Assembly (NCBI GenBank): GCA_030847615.1
Contig: JAUMIR010000002.1
Span: 119,358,309 to 119,422,308 of the forward strand
Reading direction: 5' to 3'
Source of the DNA: Gambelia wislizenii
Lineage: Eukaryota; Chordata; Lepidosauria; Squamata; Crotaphytidae
Length of the DNA stretch: 64,000 nt
In this document: positions 59,243 to 64,000 of the stretch, piece after piece
Layout of the letters: each line of letters starts with the position of its first letter
Position numbering within the stretch: the stretch's first letter is position 1
The notes under the pieces: generated by a model
Told to the model about the DNA's origin: nothing
Databases searched by the model: none
Seen by the model: only the letters and a program-made list of their open reading frames with translations
Made by a program: the position numbers and the translations under genes

Positions 59243-59317
59243 TATAAGATGGCAAAATCAAGGTTTGCTTTTTGGATTATTATTTTTTAAAGAATATTTT
59301 CAAGCCATCTACCATAC

Positions 59318-59468
59318 ATGCACACACACACATATATATCTACCACACACACACACACGCACACATATATATCTACCACACACACACACACGCACACATA
59401 TATATCTACCACACACACACACATGCACACACATACATATATATCTAACACTCTCTTTCTCTCTCTCT
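59318..59468. repeat. Microsatellite array (CA)n with tatatatctac spacers
   Basis: A unit of about 34 bases, catatatatctaccacacac plus a CA run with cgcac, is repeated three times, then CT-rich ctctctttctctctct to 59468. Confidence 0.85.
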
Positions 59469-59763
59469 CTGGCTTTTCTTTGCAAATGAAGATTCAGGAA
59501 GGACTCATCCTGCACTTTCTGCAAGTGTGCTGATGACTGAAAAGGCCAATCTGAGATAAACAAGTCCAGTTGCAGAAAGCACAGCAGAAGATCTCCTTGG
59601 GTGATGTTTCCGGGTTGTGATTCTTTCTGCGTTGTCGTTTCTCTTCAAGACTTGTTTGGCGTGAGTTCTCAAATAAGGCTGCAGCATTGTGGATAGTGCG
59701 TCTCCATGCCTCCCGATGTGAGGCCAGGGCGGACTATTGTTGGTGATCCATTTGGCTGAGCCT
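59469..59763 (-). mobile_element. Non-LTR retrotransposon with terminal zinc finger, copy C
   Basis: About 295 bases matching the 3' ends of copies A and B (ggcttttctttgcaaatgaa...gatccatttggctgagcctg). It keeps only the zinc-finger region and is embedded in CA/TA microsatellite DNA on both sides. Confidence 0.8.
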
Positions 59764-59764
59764 G

Positions 59765-59796
<32 letters not shown>

Positions 59797-60065
59797 CTAC
59801 CACACACACATATACCACACACACACACATATATATATCTACCACACACACACACACATCTACCACACACACACACACGCACACACATACACATATATAT
59901 CTACCACACACACATATATATATATATCTACCACACACACATATAATGTACCATACACACACACGCACACACATATATCTACCACACACATACACGTACC
60001 ACACAGACACATACATATATTTACCACACACACACCCCTACCATACACACACACGCACACACATG
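59764..60065. repeat. Microsatellite array (CA)n with tatatatctac spacers
   Basis: Continues the pattern of 59318-59468 (catatatatctaccacaca) in irregular units of 20-45 bases up to about 60065. Confidence 0.85.
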
Positions 60066-60115
60066 TGTGTGGGCTACAAAACTTATACAAGGGAGCGGCT
60101 GATACAATCATGCAA

Positions 60116-60145
60116 CGAAAGAAAGAAAGAAAGAAAGAAAAAGAA
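60116..60145. repeat. (GAAA)n microsatellite
   Basis: Five to six gaaa units at the left edge of the CpG island. Confidence 0.85.
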
Positions 60146-60149
60146 GAGC

Positions 60150-60585
60150 AAGCCAGCGCCTGAAGCTTGGCGGAGGGAAGCGTAACCTCCTGTCCGCTAG
60201 GCGGCGGTGCTGGCAGCGAAAGGCCGGCCCTCTCTCGCTCCCTCTTTCTCCCTGCCTGCCTCGGCTGCCTTCCCTGGCGTGGCGCTTGTGAGCGAGGCGG
60301 CTCGTAAGCCGGGCGAGCCTCGGGAGGCAGCCTGGGGCCGCCGGGCAACGCGTGGTCGCAAGGCTCGGCTGTTGGCTAGCATGTTAGTTTCGCCTGCGAG
60401 AACCCTCCCGTACGGGCGGGAGGGGAGGGGAGGGGAGGGGAGGGGCCCCGTGGCGCCAGCATGCGTGGCGGAGGAGGCTGGGCAAGGCGGGGGGGGGGAG
60501 GCAGGACTCCTAATCCAGGACCCGCGGGGGCGGAGGGACAGAACTGGGAAGTGGGGCCCCGGGTGTCGCGTGGGATATTTTCCCT
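60150..60585. promoter_or_regulatory. CpG island, probable promoter of the next gene
   Basis: Strongly CpG-rich DNA with CGCC/GCGG boxes and a five-fold ggggagg run at about 60417-60447 that could bind Sp1/MAZ-like factors or fold as a G-quadruplex. It lies 12 kb after HYAL1. In mammals HYAL3, NAA80 and IFRD2 follow HYAL1, so one of these is a plausible target. No coding exon was recognised between here and the right edge. Confidence 0.5.
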
Positions 60586-60609
60586 TCTCAGTTCCAGAGA
60601 AAGCGGGTG

Positions 60610-60722
60610 GTTATGTCCCTATAGGGACCTCACCAAACTACAACTCCCAGGGTTCCATAGGAAGGAGCCCCGGCGAATAATTCAGTTTCAAACTGGATTA
60701 TTTGTGCAGTGTGGATTTGGCC
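60610..60722. repeat. Half palindromic small DNA element
   Basis: caaactacaactcccagggt...ggttccatag, then ttcagtttcaaactggatta and gtgcagtgtggatttggcct; the right half of the family at 37905. Confidence 0.5.
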
Positions 60723-60739
60723 TCTAAAAAGGAGAAGAC

Positions 60740-60862
60740 TGTGTGTGTGTGTGTGTGTGTGCATGCCATCTGTCCGGCTTGCTTTGATGGTGTGTTCCTA
60801 ATGGCAGGGGGCTGGACTGGATGGCCCTTGTGGTCTCTTCCAGCTCTATGATTCTGTAACAA
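60740..60862 (+). repeat. (GT)n and CR1 LINE 3' tail
   Basis: gtgtgtgtgtgtgtgtgtgt, then gtgtgttcctaatggcaggg, ggccctt, gtggtctcttccagctctat and gattctg: a short CR1 tail. Confidence 0.7.
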
Positions 60863-60999
60863 CTGCAGTTTGACACACACACATATATGTATATGATTGC
60901 AAGAGTGGAAATGGAAGAGGGCACCTGCATCTTCAGGGGGATTTCAGTAGGTGTTGCATGCCACTTGCTTGTGTGAGAAACAACTACTGTACTACTGAA

Positions 61000-61890
61000 A
61001 TCCCCTCTTTGCAGTCCTTAAAAGGTACAGGAACCCTCTCCTGACAACCCTGTGTGCCTGAGTTTGGGTTTTGCTTTTTTAATGTGGGGGTGACAGGAGG
61101 GGTACATGCACCTACCTGGTCCTATGTAGGGGTTAAGTTGAACCTCAAGTTGGGATGCTCTGATTTTTGTGCCTTTTTGCATACAGAAGTAAGTGCTGCC
61201 ATCAGGTGATGGAGGAGGAGGTTGAACCATGCTATAAAGGGTCAGTTTGGGTCGGTAAAGCCTTTCTTCGGTAACCATAGTTGAGGGCGGAGAGAGAAAA
61301 GTTTGTCTCTAAGAGAAAAGCCACCCTTCTGGCCCCCAGCAGTCCATGGCAAGTTTCCAGGAAAGAAAGAAACTTTTGTGGGAGAAAACTTTTGCCCCCC
61401 CCCCCGTCTGTAGCGCAGTAACTGAGGCTTTGCTGGCACCTTGTGTCCTTTTGTTGGAAAACCAGTTTGCTGCCTCCCCATCTGTTTCAGGACACCGCAG
61501 AACTCTGCATCTGCTCTGGGTGCATAACAGGAGCAAATTTATGGGCACAATGAGGGGAGAAGAGAGCAAAGGAAGGTGATAATTCCTTGGAGGAGGGTGA
61601 AATAAAAGGATGGGATTCAACAGAGCTACTTTGGACCTTTAGGCTCTTGAAGGGAGTTCCTGAGCCAGCCTCTAATGACTAATAGTGATTAATATTCTCA
61701 AAATTGAAAATTCTCAAAGGTGGCTTCCCCATGGAACAGGAATAGAATACTGTATTATTTTTTCCAGTACGGTGGAACAGAGGAATTGATGTGCCTGTCC
61801 CCTATCTCTACAACTGGTTTTGCAGGAACTGGGTAACTTTTATAATCTTTCCTAATTATCTTTACATATTGGGATAGCTGGGGAAACTTG
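61000..61890. other. Right flank of the CpG island, nothing certain
   Basis: No coding exon recognised. agtccatggcaagtttccag at about 61342 recurs at 63350, so part is an unnamed repeat. Confidence 0.3.
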
Positions 61891-61894
61891 CATT

Positions 61895-61982
61895 TCTGCC
61901 TTACGGCTCCTAGGATCCACTGGTCAGCATGGTCATGTGGGCAAGGGGATTGTGGGAATTGTAATCCTAAAAGGTCTAGTTA
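61895..61982. repeat. Palindromic small DNA element (partial)
   Basis: ccttacggctcctaggatcc and gggaattgtaatcctaaaag around ggtcagcatggtcatg. Confidence 0.4.
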
Positions 61983-62234
61983 CCAGCTCTGTATGTTGGA
62001 TTGTTGAGGGAGGGAGATTGTGTAGTCAGTGTCTCTAGGCTTCCTCAGTAGTTGGAACACATACGCCAGGGAACACATAGTTTGAACACATATGCTAGGG
62101 AAAGGATAGATATGCCAGGGAAAGGACATATGCCAGGGAAAGAAGGATAGAGTGAGTCACCCTGCTTTATCTAGTTTGCTTGGTTTTGCCTTGGAGGTGA
62201 TGTTGTTATGAACAATGGACTCTGATTGAATTTT

Positions 62235-62340
62235 GCTTTTCAGTGCAATGGCAAACCACCTCTGAGTATTCCCTTGCCTAAGAAAGCCCTATGAAATGCA
62301 TGGGGTTGCCATAAGTCATGACTTGAAAGCACATACCCAC
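62235..62340 (+). repeat. SINE 3' body
   Basis: atggcaaaccacctctgagt, aaagccctatgaaatgcatg and ccataagtcatgacttgaaa; the reverse copy is at 31300. Confidence 0.6.
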
Positions 62341-63204
62341 ACACCCATCCCTAAATCCTTTGATGAGCAGTGGGGATTAGTGGCATTTCATTTGAATTTC
62401 TGCATTTGCTTCTCTGGAAAGAGATTGAGAGCCTATCTGCTATTTCATTCTTTGTTTATGTGTGTTCTTCTAAGACAACAACTTGAAAAACACTTTTACC
62501 TAGTAGTAGGTCCCACTTGGGCTTCCTTTTGATTATGCATGCATGCACTAAGGCTGCTGCATGCACATACTTAATCTAAATTCATCAAGATATACAGGTT
62601 GAGTTTCCCTTATCTGGATTTCTGAAATCCTAACTATTCCAAAATTGATAACTTTTTTGAGCACTGACATGACAGGCCATTTTATATTTGATATGTTTTC
62701 TGGTGGTTCAGTGTACACAAACTTTTGTTTCATGCACACAATTATTAAAAATATTGTGTATAAAATTAACTTCAGGCTATGTATATAAGGTATATATGAA
62801 GCATAAATGAATTTTGTTACTAGACTTGGGTCCCGTGACATCCATCTCCAAGATTATGTATATGCACGTATTCCAAAATCCAAAATATTCCAAAATCCAC
62901 AATACCTCTGGTCCCTAGAATTTCAGATGACAGAGACTCAACCTGTAGATAGTTCTCATTGAGCTCAGCCTGGAGAAGGGGAGACACATGATTAAAAAGG
63001 CACACACTAGCAATGTTGTTGTGATCTTTAAAAGTAATTGGAACACATATTTGTGAGAAACACTGGCATGCGATTGCTATTCCTCAGTATGGTGCTGATC
63101 ACAGAGGCAACCTTTTGTCACTGTTCTTCTTAAGCTTCTATAAGGTTTCCTTAGACAGCAACAATTTAGCCAAGGTCTATTGACACTCTCTTGGGTCTAG
63201 ACCA

Positions 63205-63300
63205 AGCTTCCTTAGCTTAATGTCTTCCCAGAATGCTGGAAGTTGTAGTCCGGTGCATCTGGAGGACACCAGGTTGGGAAAAGGTGGTCTAAACCAATAT
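63205..63300. repeat. Palindromic small DNA element (partial)
   Basis: cttcccagaatgctggaagt, tgtagtccggtgcatctgga, ggacaccaggttggg. Confidence 0.45.
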
Positions 63301-63414
63301 TACTGAAACTGTGGTCCATGGAACAGTACCAGTCGCTGAATGGCTGCCAGTCCATGGCAAGTTTCCAGAAAAGAACAAAACTGTTGTGGTCAATGGACAC
63401 AAATATGGTGTTGG

Positions 63415-63640
63415 TCCTTGATTGTTAATTTTGAACATATCATGAGAAGACATGACTCATTAGAAAAGACAGTAATGCTTGGTAGGAAAAGAGGGAGACC
63501 ACAACACAGGTGGATAGACTCAAAGAAGTCACAGCCCTGATCTTTCAGGACTCGATCAGGGCTGGTGATAACAGGAAGGCTTGGAGCACTCTCTTTCATA
63601 AGGTCAACCTAAATCAAAGTCAATGTGATTGCAATTAAGA
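63415..63640 (+). mobile_element. BovB-type RTE LINE 3' fragment
   Basis: The frame reads MRRHDSLEKTVMLGRKRGRPQHRWIDS, the C-terminus of the BovB ORF2 with a short internal deletion. Lower-quality sequence continues to about 63600 (ataaggtcaacc). BovB in this form is common in squamates. Confidence 0.7.
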
Positions 63641-63679
63641 ACAACTCTGGCAGGTTGGGAAAAACACCCTGCTGGTCCT

Positions 63680-63845
63680 CCATATCCAATAGCTTAAGAA
63701 GCACTGATCTATAGCTCCAGATGCTTTTGATTTCAACTCCCTTTTTTCCAGCCAATATGGCCAGTGGTAAATAATTTTGAAACTTGGATTTTTGAAGTCC
63801 AAGACATCTGGAGGACAAAAGATTGAGAATCCCTGGTCTAGACAG
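63680..63845. repeat. Palindromic small DNA element
   Basis: tagctccagatgcttttgat and gtccaagacatctggaggac around ccaatatggccagtgg. Confidence 0.5.
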
Positions 63846-64000
63846 TAGTTTGCACAGCAAACTCTTGGATAAAATCACCTCTTAGGTGGGTAAGGATGGT
63901 GATGGAAATCTTGAAGCCAGACGGAAACATCAGTTCATCCATGAGAAAGGATGTTTTCTTTGGCAGTTCCTGATGTTGCCAAGGGAGAATGAACCATATC

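Larger units (their letters stand above)
56899..59310. mobile_element. Outer Tigger-like element, split by a nested element
   Basis: Left part 56899-57015 (tcatattcactggggtttgg, ggataccaaaatccgtgaat, gtgtcccttata). Right part 59243-59310 (taagatggcaaaatcaaggt...caagccat). The right terminus is missing. Compared with 44048-44256, the site cccttatataa is interrupted by 57016-59242 with TA duplicated. Confidence 0.75.

Noticed and set aside
59318..60065. CRISPR-like regular spacing of catatatatctaccacaca
   Set aside because: It is CA/TA microsatellite expansion in a vertebrate genome with no unique spacers.
60207..60680. 157-codon frame across the second CpG island
   Set aside because: It runs from GC-rich island into a palindromic repeat; no family similarity.

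Overview
The window looks like nuclear DNA of a squamate reptile, most likely a lizard. It carries split vertebrate genes with GT-AG introns in a dense, mixed background of interspersed repeats: CR1 and L2 LINEs, a BovB-type RTE tail, an L1 tail, Penelope-like elements with a GIY-YIG domain, 5S- and tRNA-headed SINEs, mariner and Tigger-like DNA elements, and many small palindromic elements. Species cannot be named from the sequence alone.

Only two protein-coding genes are convincing. Both are glycoside hydrolase family 56 hyaluronidases on the + strand, in tandem. HYAL2 (coding exons 651-1586, 6823-6912, 9642-10046; 476 residues) ends in a hydrophobic GPI-anchor signal. A HYAL1-type gene (coding exons 41499-42422, 44407-44496, 47645-47959; 442 residues) lacks that tail and should be a soluble, lysosomal or secreted enzyme. 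Both have the same three coding exons, a 90-base middle exon and phase-0 junctions, so they are clear tandem paralogues. In the usual model the surface HYAL2 cleaves high-molecular-weight hyaluronan into intermediate fragments and HYAL1 completes digestion in the lysosome.

Layout: 1-650 is an upstream HYAL2 intron and the end of the 5' UTR. 651-11045 is HYAL2, with a 596-base Tigger-like element in intron 1. 11045-41470 is a 30 kb spacer made largely of repeats (Penelope, L2, RTE-like, L1, a rearranged Ty3/gypsy element, a mariner) and contains a CpG island at about 35.8-36.2 kb that may be the HYAL1 promoter. 41475-48290 is HYAL1, with a SINE touching its exon-2 splice donor and an antisense CR1 in intron 2. 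48.3-56.8 kb is nested retroelements. 56.9-59.3 kb is a nested pair of Tigger-like elements, the inner one filled by a roughly 2 kb GC-rich minisatellite with a 674-base higher-order repeat. 59.3-60.1 kb is CA/TA microsatellite DNA. A second CpG island at 60.15-60.58 kb probably marks the promoter of the next gene; no coding exon is recognisable from there to the right edge.

Most open reading frames outside the two genes are retroelement remnants or chance frames. The long frames on both strands of the 57-59 kb minisatellite arise from a stop-poor GC-rich repeat.
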